A program made the translations under genes and the position numbers. Below, one piece after another: positions 1 to 11,489 of a stretch of 64,000 bases of DNA. Each line of letters begins with the position of its first letter. Within the stretch, counting starts at the first letter, position 1. The notes below the pieces were generated by a model. That model was not told where the DNA came from. It searched no databases and was given only the letters and a program-made list of their open reading frames with translations. Source of the stretch: Pegea sp. RAD2-039 (lineage: Eukaryota; Chordata; Thaliacea; Salpida; Salpidae); assembly GCA_034620365.1 (NCBI GenBank), contig JAQGEQ010000326.1:186001-250000 (forward strand). Reading direction: 5' to 3'.

Positions 1-358
1 AGTTTTAAACGGATTTGTTAAAACTAAAATCTATCAGCAGTTTGCACAGCATTGATTAACTAAGAACTTAAAATTTAAATACAGAAGCTTTTTGGTAATA
101 AATAAGAGACAAAAAAAAACTTGAGGGTTTGAAAAAACTTGGACAAAGAACGAAATAAGATATAATTCGTTTACAAATAAAAATACAAACCGCCGATCAC
201 AAATAATAAAAATAGAAAACGTTTCAAATAATTATCATTTACTGTAACATACACCATTTGATCAATAAAAAAATTATTGATGAAAAAAAAAACAACTCAA
301 ACTGAAAAAAACAATTTTAAAAATTATATTTTTAAACCCTCTGATCTTCACAAAGCTA

Positions 359-364
359 TTTATT
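359..364 (-). terminator. Polyadenylation signal AATAAA of gene 1
   Basis: AATAAA on the minus strand, about 130 bp past the stop, inside a 3' flank shared by all A-tailed genes. The motif recurs at the same place after genes 2, 3 and 5. In gene 6 it has changed to AATAAT. Confidence 0.5.
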
Positions 365-407
365 CATTCTTATAAATTGTGAGTAAACATTTACCAGCAA
401 AATCATC

Positions 408-492
408 TCACTTTTTCTAAGAAACATGCATCATTTCATGGCGTAATTGACTTGAATTTCAACTAAATTTTTTTTTCACAAAAAACATATTC
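408..492 (-). pseudogene. Fossil terminal zinc finger beyond the stop of gene 1
   Basis: Directly after the TAG of gene 1 the DNA still reads as a worn C2H2 finger: E-Y-V-F-C-E-K-K, then an FS-stop-NSS core, then HEMMH and a QKK-stop end. TAT (Tyr of the usual PYEC) has become TAG, which is why gene 1 ends at TGEKP. The same remnant follows genes 2, 3, 5 and 6 and the pseudogene at 53829, so the truncation predates those duplications. Gene 7 keeps an intact equivalent finger ending in NRKK. Confidence 0.75.
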
Positions 493-1623
493 CTATGGTT
501 TCTCGCCGGTATGAGTCCTTTCATGAGTTACAAGAGTGGAATTTCGAGCAAAACGTCTTCCACAAACAGCACATTCATATGGCTTCTCACCAGTATGAGT
601 TCTTTCATGAGTTAAAAGATTGCAAATATGAGTAAATTTTCTTCCGCAAACAATACATTCATATGGCTTCTCACCAGTATGGGTTCTTTCATGACATAGA
701 AAACTAGATTTATGACCAAATTTTCTTTCACAAACAATGCATTCATATGGCTTCTCACCTGTATGGGTTCTTTCATGACAATGAAGACTAGACTTTTGAC
801 TAAACTTCTTTTCACAAAGAATACATTCATATGGTTTCTCGCCAGTATGAATTCTTTCATGACTTGAAAGACTAGATTTTTGTGCAAATTTTCTTTCACA
901 AACAAGACATTCATATGGTTTCTCACCAGTATGAGTTCTTTCATGACTTAACAAATTGGTGTTTTGACTAAACTTCTTTTCACAAACTATACATTCATAC
1001 GGCTTCTCGCCAGTATGAGTTCTTTCATGAATTGAAAGATTAGATTTTTGTGCAAATTTTCTTTCACAAACAATACATTCATATGGCTTCTCACCAGTAT
1101 GAGTTCTTTCATGACTTAAAAGACTAGATCGATGACAATATTTTCTTTCACAAACTGTACATTCATATGGCTTTTCACCAGTATGAGTTCTTTCATGACT
1201 TAGAAGACTAGATCTATGACTAAATTGTCTTTCACAAACAATGCATTCATATGGCTTCTCACCAGTATGAGTTCTTTCATGATAAACAAGCTGAGATTTG
1301 AATTTAAATTTCTTGTCACAGTCTAAGCATTCAAATTTGATTTTGAAATTAGATGATTGTTTGTTTTCTTCAATATATTCTTTCCCTTTGAATGCTTTTT
1401 TATCGCTGTTAGTCTCTTTATAAGGGAAACTTGTGGTTGTTGGAATTTCTTTAGTATTATTTAAACTATTTTGATCAGCATGACTTTTATACAAGTTATA
1501 TATTCCACAAGAATTGTTTACCAAAATTTTCTTTTCTGCAGTTTTCTTATTAAAACGTTTCTCATCATCATCTGATGACAGTTTTCTTTTCCGTGCAAAG
1601 TTGCTGCCTTGTATCAAGTTCAT
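493..1623 (-). CDS. Family A C2H2 zinc-finger protein, 10 fingers (gene 1)
   Basis: A 376-residue protein, by family a nuclear sequence-specific DNA-binding protein. Residues 1-96 hold a basic patch RKRKL (11-15, a likely nuclear localisation signal) and an acidic run DDDE; I see no KRAB, BTB, SCAN or ZAD domain. Ten fingers fill the rest at a strict 28-residue period, C-x2-C-x12-H-x3-H joined by TGEKP, with the first Cys at residue 99. Finger 1 (ECLDC) is the most divergent; variation in the others is mainly at helix positions -1 to 3 and 6. I start at the ATG at 1623: just upstream lies a pyrimidine tract ending in TTCTTCAG, a splice acceptor, so a 5' exon is expected. The protein ends exactly at a TGEKP linker because the next finger was lost to a TAG. 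Its closest relative here is gene 6, which lacks one finger. Regulatory targets are unknown. Confidence 0.88.
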   Translation of the reverse strand: MNLIQGSNFARKRKLSSDDDEKRFNKKTAEKKILVNNSCGIYNLYKSHADQNSLNNTKEIPTTTSFPYKETNSDKKAFKGKEYIEENKQSSNFKIKFECLDCDKKFKFKSQLVYHERTHTGEKPYECIVCERQFSHRSSLLSHERTHTGEKPYECTVCERKYCHRSSLLSHERTHTGEKPYECIVCERKFAQKSNLSIHERTHTGEKPYECIVCEKKFSQNTNLLSHERTHTGEKPYECLVCERKFAQKSSLSSHERIHTGEKPYECILCEKKFSQKSSLHCHERTHTGEKPYECIVCERKFGHKSSFLCHERTHTGEKPYECIVCGRKFTHICNLLTHERTHTGEKPYECAVCGRRFARNSTLVTHERTHTGEKP

Positions 1624-2970
1624 TTTCAAGTAAATAGGCTGAAGAAAAAAATATCTTTTAATATTAAAATATGCATATGAAATAATTTTAGTTTTAAGTG
1701 ATATATTATTTTTATATGAACAAAGTTAGTTTACTAATGATAACAATCAAACTTAGATCAAGTTTTGTAAAAGTGTTCACCAGAAACTTATGATGTTCTA
1801 TATACATATTTTCATTAAAACGAATTTGAAGAACAATTTTTTGTAAACTTAAGCAAGTATTTTCACAAATTGTTGGTTATAGTTCAATATTTAGACAACC
1901 TAATATCCAATTCTATAATATATAAATAGAAAAAAAAATTCTTCTATAGAAAAGATAATATTGCTTTACATGTAGCAGTTACGAGGGCAAAACACGTTTG
2001 TTTGTGAAAATAATAACAGTAGTTCAGAAAATAAAAATTAAAAAGTATCTAATAATTGTAAGATTTAAAAGAGTTAAAAATAGATCAACAAGAAGTTAGA
2101 CCTTTATTTTACAGATTTTAATCTGCAGTTATTTTTTTCATATTCAAGTGTAAAGTCCTCAATAGAATTAAATTGTATGATGTTACATAAATAGTGAGCA
2201 ACGATTGATAAAAAAATATATCAAACTATTTCTAGTTATTTTTAATTACAAATATACTTAGTTTAATTTATGTATTTATACATATATTTCAGTTATAGTT
2301 AAAGAATATTTTAATGAAGTTCAAGAGTTGATATTGACTTATTGAATTAATTTAAAAATGATAAATCAACTTTAAAAAAAATACATATTTAACTATCATG
2401 GAAATGTATAAAGAATTTATCGCTTACAAGCCATATTAAACGAAGAAAATTTGACTTAAAGTCTAATATTTTGACAGTTATAAACATTTACTACAAATTT
2501 TTATTTTAAAAAGGTTTGAAAATTTAATGTTTAAACGCAATACCTGCAAAAACTTCACAAAAACAATACTAGCAATTTTCTTATAAAATTAAGCAAGCTA
2601 CATAGGTTTACAAAACATCAAAAATCATTCATGATCATCTAACAACAATCGTTTTTCTATATTTGCATTAAGTCTGCGAGTAACTAAAAGAGACAAAAGA
2701 GACCAACAAAACCTTATAATTTAAAATAAATTCTAAAAGTATATATAACACAAATGACGTTACCAAACATATAAACTTTTGGTCAAAGTCTTCTTAAGAA
2801 TATATATATATATTTGATACATAAAAAAGATTTATTAAACTCCAAAACAGTTTGGAGAAATTATAATTTTGAAAGTAATGTTAGAAACAAAATAATCTTT
2901 GCATGCAAATTCTGATGATGATATTAAAGTTATAGAAGCTTTTGCCACTATGATTTTGTTAGCTAACAAA
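1624..2970 (-). promoter_or_regulatory. Conserved 5' flank of gene 1 (family A)
   Basis: About 1.35 kb shared in the same relative position with the 5' flanks of genes 4, 5 and 6, partly with gene 2, and as orphan pieces near 14860-15400 and 48060-48750. It contains the probable 5' UTR intron (acceptor TTCTTCAG about 14 bp before the ATG) and the G+C-richer block at 1965-2032. No open reading frame in it is kept among copies. Confidence 0.6.
1965..2032 (-). promoter_or_regulatory. Conserved upstream block of gene 1 (candidate 5' exon/promoter)
   Basis: Family A genes carry, 320-390 bp before the start, a well-kept block reading TTTTGCCCTCGTAACTGC on the gene strand. It is richer in G+C than its surroundings and includes a plausible donor, CTC|GTAACT. 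With the acceptor next to the ATG this would make a 5' exon and a ~345 bp intron. This copy has CTG where gene 6 has ATG, so the exon should be untranslated here. Confidence 0.4.
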
Positions 2971-2973
2971 ATA

Positions 2974-3003
2974 AAATAAAATAATAATAATAATAATAAT
3001 AAA
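2974..3003. repeat. AT-rich simple repeat (AAAAT then AAT units)
   Basis: Short tandem AAAAT units pass into about seven AAT units. It sits at the junction between the gene 1 5' flank and the 3 kb repeat, as if marking an old insertion edge. Confidence 0.7.
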
Positions 3004-3019
3004 TATAATTAATGTAACA

Positions 3020-6000
3020 AATTGTTTCACTGAATTAAAAAAACCAAAAAAAAATAGAAATTAGTATCAGATAAGTTTTTTAACTAAGTGTGAGGTTTAA
3101 AGAAATAAAAAAGGTGACTCGATAATAGCTTTATTTCATATTTTGTAAAATTATAATTTTTGTATTCTTAGATCTGTTAGATAAATATTCTAGCTCACAC
3201 ACTTTGAACTTACAACAAAAGTATTATGCAACTATCAGTAAGTTATAATTTTCTATAAGACTAATGTCAAAGAAATAAAGTTTGTCTCAAAATTTTTAAT
3301 AAATGAAACTTTTAGAGAAAAATAAAAGTTTACAAAAATACTTTCCTCCAGACAAATACGAGATCGAATGAAATTCGTAAAGCAGAGAAATAGTTATCAA
3401 GTAATTGCACAGCTATGAAAGCTTTTTTCCTTCAACATTTTGGAATCGACAATCTGTCGATGAACTTTAAATAGATTTGACTTTCTGCAAAATATTATTT
3501 TCAACTCATGTCATTAATACCAACATTTGAAAATACATTCAATAACACAACGTATTTAATAGATAAGATAAATCATATTTTCTTGTTCTAAACGGTGGTT
3601 TCTTTTCTTTAATTGGGAAAAAATGAATTTGAGTTAAGTATAATAATATTCTTCGTAAGAAAAATTTTTTGTTTTAAAATTGAACCAACAAACACTAAAT
3701 TGAAGCAAGTTTATGAAAACCATACAAGTTATTAAACAATGTTTCTGAAAAGTATTTTTTCTGAAATTTGAAAATTATTTTATATTTTGAAGTTGAATTA
3801 TTTTCAACAAATCTTAACTGTTCAATCTCTTAATGGTTTTTTTAAATTTGTTTCATGAGTTTCATCCATCAAAACAGATTTAATGAAAAATTCTTTAAGA
3901 AGTTATTAATAAAAAAAAATCGTTGTTTAAAACGATGAAGGCAAATTAATTGTTTAATAAAAATATTTGAAATTACTCATACTGAGTTCAATCGGAAAAT
4001 TGTTCAATGACAAAATTAATTTTATTCAAATCCAAAGAATAATCGTTAAGATTAAAATAATTTTGTACAAACTACGAAGTCAACGTCTATTGAACTGATG
4101 ATGATTGTATATTATGTGAGTACAACAAAGTTTAACAATTTATTTAAAGTAATATTGCAAAAACTATTAAAATTCTGATCACCTATTAAAAAAGGTTATT
4201 TTGTTGAGAAAGTCTTAAAGGTTGTATCAGTTGATGGAAGCAAGCAGATGACGAAAAAGTTCTTTTGCTTTCATATAGCAACACGATGCAGTGACAAAAA
4301 ATCAGAAAATTTTAATTCATTAACCCAGTTTATTATTTTTGTTTCACTATCCTGAGTTTTTCCAATCAAAGAAATTTTCTTATATTTATTTATTATTAAT
4401 TCATTAAATCAAGTTATATAGTAATAATTTATCAGCAATTTGGATTCAAATTAAGTTGCAAATGTTACATTTCACTGACTTTGTTTTTCTTAATTAATCT
4501 TTAGTTGATTTATGATTTCATCAAATTTAAATTATTACACAAAAATCTGCTGAAAAACTTTTTTCTTCTAGAAGATATTTAGACTATCTAGATATTCATA
4601 TAACGATATCTAGAAGAATATCTTCTAGAGTATATTCGTTTTTTATCGATCTTGTAACTGCTGCTAAAATCAACAAAACTATTAAATTAGTAAGACTTCG
4701 GAAGCAATTTTCATTGAAAAACTAAAAAGATAACTGTTAACTACGTATATTTTTGCAGTTGGACGAGGATATGAGAATTATATACTTTTATTATTTTGAG
4801 AGTTGGCTTCGTTTATATTAGGAGAATCCATATAACCATAAAAGGCATTTAAAGATGAATTCTTTTAAATATTATAGAAGTAAGACAATGGGGGGAAGAT
4901 TAACTACAGCGAAACAAATTGTTAGACTATTGTGTTTTGTTGATTAGCAACAGATCTGACGTATAAATAATAAAACCAAATAGTTCGTAAAGATCTTATT
5001 TAATAAAAAAGTTTAAAATAAACTAACTGCTAAACAACCAGCAAAATATGGTTCATCTGATTTTTTTCCAAATTTAAAAAAGATTAAAAAGTCAATTAAG
5101 TTTTTATCAACCTATAATTGTAAGTTTGATGTAAACATTTGGGTAATAAATGACTCAGTACTGTAGCAGATGAGAGTAATTATCATGATTGAATTGTTGA
5201 TAAAATGTATTATTAAGATGCATTTATTTTTAATATGAAATGATAAAAAGAAACCATTAAATTGAAAAATATATAGTTTAAGATCGAATCTTTAGTTTCT
5301 TGCAACTACACTCACAAGTAGTTACTAATCTCTATATTAATCTGCTAATGAAATCCTACTGAGAGATTCTTATAGGCACCAAAATCTTGAATATCATAAT
5401 AAAAATACTAGTTATATAGTTAATAATTATAAATTAATATTATATTTAGTAATACTATAATTACTAATCTTTAAATAGTGATCCATTAGTAAGAAACATC
5501 TATTTATACATTAGTTTCTTTTAAATTATAAGCCTCGTTATAAATTACTAATATAGTTAATTAAGTGATGAATACCTAAAACATTCTCATTTAAAATAGT
5601 TTGTATTTAAACCTATAAAAGAAATGTAAACAAATCATAAAGAAATATTAGAAAGTTAATCTTTTATCACAAAGTTAAATGGTTTTAAAAAACCTTATTA
5701 AGAGCTTTCTAGTAAAAATTATAGACCTCATTCAAAAATTGAACTGTAATAATATCGTTTTTTTGGAAGTTTTTTCTCTTTTCAAAGTAAATCGGGATTA
5801 AACTTTTTAAGATAGAGTTTTCAGCTTAATTTTATATATTTTTTACATTGTTTTGAAAAAATAAGTTTAAATAATTAAAATTTAAAAGAAACTTCTAGAA
5901 AATTAATACTTTTATGTAGCTTTAAAAGAAACAAAAAAGGAATGCAAGCTGCATTAACAAATTCTCTTAATAAGTTTAGATTTGTAGTTACTCAATATTG

Positions 6001-6085
6001 CTGAAAAATTTTAATGCACAACAAATATTAATAGCAAAACGGTAAAATCATCAAAATAATAATCGACAAGTTACAAAATCCAAAC
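3020..6085 (+). repeat. 3 kb dispersed repeat, copy 1
   Basis: Near-identical by eye to 20885-23885 over its whole length and to 13103-14815 over its first 1.7 kb. Landmarks include an inverted repeat ATCGACA-ATC-TGTCGAT at 3445-3461 and a cluster of TAGATATC/TCTAGAAGA motifs near 4590. No frame longer than chance survives in all copies. It could be a non-autonomous mobile element or simply segmental duplication; I found no convincing terminal repeats. Confidence 0.7.
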
Positions 6086-6089
6086 TGCT

Positions 6090-7345
6090 TTGTTCTCAAT
6101 ATTTTAGTACTTTTCAATTTTTTATTATTATAAAGTAACTGCAAAATCCAACTTCGTAAGAATATTGTTCATTCACTTTGTATTATTTTTAATATTTTAT
6201 ATTTTTTAAAGTTACAAACAACGAATAAATCTCAAGAAACACTTATAAATACTATTCATTTCAATTTTTTTTTATACAACCTCTGAAAATCTATTCTAAA
6301 AGATATTATTATTTTTGGATGATTTCGTAGTTTTGTTTGGCTGATACAGTATTTAATTGCTAGAATAACTTGCTTTCACAAAAAAGAATATTAAAACGAT
6401 ATAACAATTATGTACCACATATAAAGCAATGATTAGATGAAGGGTTAAGATAGAATTTCAAGAAGAACAGTAAGAGGTACATTTTAGTTCACAAAGCTAC
6501 CAACAATAAGTGGAAAAGTAGTGTTGTTATTGTTAGTAGTGATATTAGAATATTTTACCATATACTAAAATGTTTTATCCACTATTACTATATATATGTA
6601 GATCATTCTGTAGTCAACACTGAGTGGTAAGTAGTGTTTTGTTAGTTATCTTTGTTGCTAGTCTCTATTTACCAATTGAATAAAGCTAAAGATGAAAGTT
6701 TTCAGAAATGGAGTTTTAATATCAGATTTTCAATACTTTTCAAAACAAAGTTTTTAGATAAACGCTCTTGGCTGTCAAAATATAAGAATTGAATTAAATT
6801 TTGTCAGTTTTTATTGCCTTATTTGTTATACAATTCTTATAAATTACAAGGGTGTTAAATTATTGATCTTCTTTAATTGAGCTTTTTCATGTTTAACTTT
6901 CTTCTGTATTATATTTTGTTTTAAAGTTTCAATTTTCATTTCCATTTATTTTCTGCATTTTAAGTAAATCAAAATCAACACTCAACTTTGAATTTATTGA
7001 GTATATTGAAAATATTGAGTTTATCATATTTATCATTAAAACATAAAAAACACTTTTAATACATTTTTTGAATTAATTGTTGCTCTCAATGTATGTTACA
7101 ACATAAATTTAAATTTTATTGAAAAATTAACGCTTAGATATTGGATAAAACTGTTAATTTTTTTTTATTAAAATCTTTAGATGTAGGGTCTACTTTGTTT
7201 TCATCTGTTTGAACCGATTGAACCTTTTTCATTCATTTATAAATTTTAATATTTAGTTTAAAACTCCTTTTATAAGGTATCAAACTAGTTTAAACAATAT
7301 AAACAGATATAAAATAATTACATCTTACTTTTATTAAGATATTAG
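6090..7345 (+). repeat. Dispersed repeat R2, copy 1
   Basis: Matches 34310-35740 in the same orientation, with inverted partial copies at 46120-46420 and 46940-48060 and shorter pieces at 11055-11470 and 54640-54960. Its last part (about 7260-7345) is a decayed strip of family B N-terminal coding sequence, so R2 in some copies runs into a zinc-finger remnant. No intact gene is seen. Confidence 0.6.
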
Positions 7346-8958
7346 TAAGAGATTTATTACTCAAAATGAAATCCTAAATTTGTTATTTTATATTACTTAA
7401 ACTTCTTAAGTAAAATGTTTGTTTGAGAAAACTAATTAAAGTAAGTGTTATATGGTTCGTATTTACAATAAATCTATCAGTCTAATAGTTTTTTGTCTAC
7501 AATATTTCAAACCATCTTATATGTTTATATTAATTTAACTTTATTGTATAATTGTATAAATGTGAAAATTTACTCTAGAAAATTTCTAGTAATTGACTTC
7601 TCTTAGTAGCTAAACGAAGTTATTGTGAGTTAAAATTTGGTGTAATAAATTGCTATTACATTTGTAATAATATATATGATTATTGTTTGCAGTTAAAATG
7701 TTTATTTTTAAAAACATGATTTATAATGTATATTATAAAGATTATGATTTTTGGCTAAGATATCGTGTGGAGAAATGTGTTATATCAACTTTTGGTTTAG
7801 CTAATTAAATTTCCAGTTTTCTAATATTGTAAACAATAAACTGAATTATTTTTGTAAAATTTTTTTTATGAATTATTTTCTACCTAATAGATTTTTTACG
7901 TCATTCACAAACTTGTGCTGATTATTAAAAAAACATATTTCAAAGATAAACTAAAAGATTTCATCAAGAAATTCGATGAATTTGTAGATTGCATAATTTA
8001 AAGACATCGGCAAACTAAAGTTTCTAGATATTTTGGTTTTATCTTGTTTGTTGAAAGTAATTCAGTTGAAAAAGTAATTGTGTTTAGATATACTGAAAGT
8101 AATTTAAGAAAAAAAGAATATTATTAAATCTAAATTGACAAATTAAAATAATACTATTATAAAATAGTTTAAACTGAAATTACTGGCAAACGTTAGGCAA
8201 GTATTTCTTCTTCTGACGTAATAACTGGCTTGCTAACAAAGTTTAAGAAAATTAGATAATTATTTCAATTTTTCATCAACTCAATCTTTTAAGTTAGTTT
8301 TAACCATTCGGGTAATAAACGTCTAAGTGCTATAGCAGAAGGGATTAAATATGATGAAATATGATTTATTAAAAAGTATTTATTTCTAAAATGAAATGAT
8401 AAACAAAATAGCATTAGGTTTGAAATAAGAGATTTTATGAATTAAAACTTTATTTTCTTGAAATTAGTTTGAGTATCTACTAAAAACTGAAGTTTCAATT
8501 AAAAAAATCAAATCAAATTGCAAAGAGTAATAAGTTGCAGAAATTTAAAAAGTTTTAAACGGATTTCTCAACAAAAACTAAAATCTAACAGCAGTTTACA
8601 CAGCATTGATTAACTAAGAAATTAAAATCTAAATACAGAAGCTTTATGATAATAAATAAGGAACAATAGAAACTTGTTGGTCTAAAAAACTTGGAATAAA
8701 AACGAAATAAGGTATAGTTCGTTTACAAAAATATTACATGCCGCCAATCACAAACAATAAAAGAAAAAATAACTTTTTAAATCATTATTATTTACTGTAA
8801 CATACAACATTTGATCAATAAAATAAATATTAATTAAATAAAAACAACTCAAAACGAAAAAAAAATTTCGAAAATTATATTTTTAAACCCTCTGATCTTC
8901 ACAAAGCTATTTATTCATAATTATAAATTGTGAGTAAACCTTGACCAGCAAAATGATC
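7345..8958 (-). repeat. A-type 3' flank of gene 2
   Basis: This 1.6 kb is the inverse of the sequence after genes 3 (25777-27085), 5 (40801-42340) and 6 (57457-59040). A polyadenylation signal AATAAA lies on the minus strand at 8910-8915. No other gene is visible. Conservation of such long flanks shows that whole gene units, not just coding sequence, were duplicated. Confidence 0.7.
8910..8915 (-). terminator. Polyadenylation signal AATAAA of gene 2
   Basis: AATAAA on the gene strand about 130 bp beyond the stop, at the position used in the sister genes. Confidence 0.5.
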
Positions 8959-9044
8959 TCACTTTTTCTGAGAAATATGCATCATTTCACGGCGTAATCG
9001 ACTTGAATTTCAACTAAATTTTTTATTCACAAAAAAACATATTC
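8959..9044 (-). pseudogene. Fossil terminal zinc finger beyond the stop of gene 2
   Basis: Same decayed finger as after gene 1, with TAG replacing the Tyr codon of PYEC and the HEMMH remnant still readable. Small A-run length differences from the other copies break the frame, as expected for unselected sequence. Confidence 0.7.
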
Positions 9045-10091
9045 CTATGGTTTCTCGCCGGTATGAGTCCTTTCATGAGTTGCAAGAGTGGAATTTCGAG
9101 CAAATCGTCTTCCACAAACAATACATTCAAATGGCTTCTCGCCAGTATGAGTTCGTTCATGAGTTAAAAGATTGGAAATATGAGTAAATTTTTTTCCGCA
9201 AACAATACATTCATATGGCTTCTCACCAGTATGAGTCCTTTCATGACATAGAAGACTAGACCTATGACTAAATTTTCTTTCACAAACAATGCATTTAAAT
9301 GGCTTCTCACCAGTATGGGTTCTTTCATGACATAAAAGACTAGACCTATGACTAAACTTCTTCTCACAAACAGCACATTCATATGGCTTCTCACCAGTAT
9401 GAGTCCTTTCATGACTTAAAAGACTAGATTTTTGTGCAAATTTTCTTTCACAAACAAGACATTCATATGGTTTCTCGCCAGTATGAGTTCTTTCATGACT
9501 TAACAAATGGGTGTTTTGACTAAACTTCTTTTCACAAACTATACATTCATATGGCTTCTCACCAGTATGAGTTCTTTCATGACTTGAAAGACTAGATTTC
9601 TGTGCAAATTTTCTTTCACAAACAAGACATTCATAAGGTTTCTCGCCAGTATGAGTTCTCTCATGACCTGACAAAAGGTGTTTTCGACTAAATTTTCTTT
9701 CACAAACAGTACATTCATATGGCTTCTCACCAGTATGAGTTCTTTCATGATAAACAAGCTGAGATTTGAATTTAAATTTCTTGTTACAATCTAAGCATTG
9801 ATATTTAATTTTGAAATTAGATGATTGTTTGTTTTCTTCATTATTTTCTTTCCCTTTGAATGCTTTTTTATCGCTGTTTGTCTCTTTATAAGGAAGACTT
9901 GTAGTTGTTGGAATTTCTTTAGTATTATTTAAACTAGTTTGATCTGCATGACTTTTATAAAAGCTATATACTCCACCAGAAGTGCTTGCCAAAATTTTTA
10001 ATTTTGCATTTTCATTATTAAAACTTTTTTCATCATCATCTGATGACAGTTTTCTTTTTCGTGCTAAGTTGCTGCCTTGTATCAAGTTCAT
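9045..10091 (-). CDS. Family A C2H2 zinc-finger protein, 9 fingers (gene 2)
   Basis: A 348-residue predicted DNA-binding protein with the family A front ([11 protein letters not shown] at 11-21) and nine 28-residue C2H2 fingers from residue 97, ending at TGEKP. An ATG frame extends 29 residues further upstream, but that stretch contains FFFLQ, the translation of a TTTTTTTTCTTCAG splice acceptor, and the frame is broken in gene 1; I therefore start at the ATG at 10091. Finger 2 has a distinctive SRKHLLSG helix found nowhere else in the window. Finger 7 begins FKC instead of YEC. Fingers 3 and 5 are almost the same module (AQKSS). All zinc ligands are intact. The product is inferred from family; target genes cannot be read from sequence. 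Confidence 0.87.
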   Translation of the reverse strand: MNLIQGSNLARKRKLSSDDDEKSFNNENAKLKILASTSGGVYSFYKSHADQTSLNNTKEIPTTTSLPYKETNSDKKAFKGKENNEENKQSSNFKIKYQCLDCNKKFKFKSQLVYHERTHTGEKPYECTVCERKFSRKHLLSGHERTHTGEKPYECLVCERKFAQKSSLSSHERTHTGEKPYECIVCEKKFSQNTHLLSHERTHTGEKPYECLVCERKFAQKSSLLSHERTHTGEKPYECAVCEKKFSHRSSLLCHERTHTGEKPFKCIVCERKFSHRSSLLCHERTHTGEKPYECIVCGKKFTHISNLLTHERTHTGEKPFECIVCGRRFARNSTLATHERTHTGEKP

Positions 10092-11050
10092 TTTTAAATT
10101 AATAGGCTGAAGAAAAAAAAACTTTTTTAATTTTAAAATTTGCATATAAAATAATTTTACTTTTAAGTGATTTATCATTTTTATATGAACAAGGTTTGTT
10201 TACTAATGATAATAATCAAGTTTAGATCAAGTTTTGTAAAATTCCTTATTAGAAACTTATGATGTTCTATATACATATTTTTATTTAAAACGAATTTGAA
10301 GAGCATTATTTTTTAACTTTAGCAAGTATTTTCACAAATTGTTGGTTATAGTTCAATATTTGAACAACAAAATATCCAATTCTATAATAAATAAGTAGAC
10401 ATAAAATTCTTCTATAGAAAAGGCATTATTGTTTTACATATAGCAGTTACGAGGGCAAAACACGTTTGCTTGTGATAATGATAACATGAGTTCAGAAAAT
10501 AAAATTTTTTAAGTATTAAATAAATGTAAAATTTAACAGTATTTAAAATAGATCAAAAAGAAGTTAAACCTTAATTTTACAGATTTTAATCTGCAGTTAT
10601 TTATCTCATATTCAAGTGTAAAGTCCTTAATAGAATTAACTTGTATGATGTTACATAAATAGTGAGCAACGATTAATAAAAAAATGTATCAAACTATTTC
10701 TAGTTATTTTAATTACAAAAATAATTAGTTATATTTATATATATATATTATATTTTAGTTATAGTTATAGTTAGAGAATATTTTAATGAAAATTCAAGAG
10801 TTGATATTGACTTATTGAATTAATCTAAAAATGATAAGCTCAACTTAGAAAAATACATATTTAAGTATCATGGAAATGTATAAAGAATTTATAGCTTACA
10901 AGCCAACATAAACGAACAAAAATTGACTCAAAGTCTGATATTTTGACAGTTATAAACATTTACTACAAATATACTTTTTAAAAAGGTTTAAAAATTTAAT
11001 GTCTAAACGCAATACCTACAAAAACTTCACAAAAATCAATACTAACAATT
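10092..11050 (-). promoter_or_regulatory. 5' flank of gene 2 with conserved upstream block
   Basis: Shares about 950 bp with the other family A 5' flanks, then stops at about 11050 where an R2 fragment begins. The conserved block lies at 10431-10497 (minus strand), about 340 bp from the ATG, with the TTTTGCCCTCGTAACTGC core intact. Confidence 0.5.
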
Positions 11051-11054
11051 GTCT

Positions 11055-11470
11055 TATAAGGTTGAAAAGTAGTGTTGTTATGGTTAGTAGTGATAGTAGA
11101 ATATTTTACCATTTACGTTAATGTTTCATCCCCTATTACTCTATATATGTAGTTCATTCTGTAGTCGACAATGGTTGATTACTAGCGTTTTATTTGTTAT
11201 CTTTGTTATTAGTTTCGCTTTACAAATTGAATAAAGCTAAATATGAAAGTTTTCAGATATGGAGTTTTAATATCAGATTTTCAAAACTATTCAAATTAAA
11301 AGTTTTTGCTAAATACTCCTGTCTGTCAAATTATCAAATTTTAAATTAAATTTTGTTAATTTATATTGCCTTATCTGTTATAGAATTCTTATAATTTACA
11401 AGGGTATTAAATTATTGATTTTCTTTAATTGAGCTTTTCATGTTTAACTTTGTTTTTAAAGTTTCAATCT
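11055..11470 (+). repeat. R2 repeat fragment
   Basis: Matches 6500-6910 and 34895-35310 in the same orientation and 47340-47700 in inverse. It replaces the distal part of the gene 2 5' flank. Confidence 0.6.
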
Positions 11471-11489
11471 TCATTTCCATTTATTTTCT

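Noticed and set aside
493..1330. Regular 84-bp repeats resembling a repeat/spacer array
   Set aside because: They are in-frame zinc-finger codons with conserved Cys/His and TGEKP, not a CRISPR array; the genome is eukaryotic.
1333..1623. KRAB, BTB, SCAN or ZAD domain in the N-terminal regions
   Set aside because: The ~96 residues are low-complexity, charged and Ser/Thr-rich with no pattern of these domains.
10092..10178. N-terminal extension of 29 codons on gene 2
   Set aside because: Contains a translated polypyrimidine tract and splice acceptor (FFFLQ) and is frameshifted in gene 1, so it is intron.
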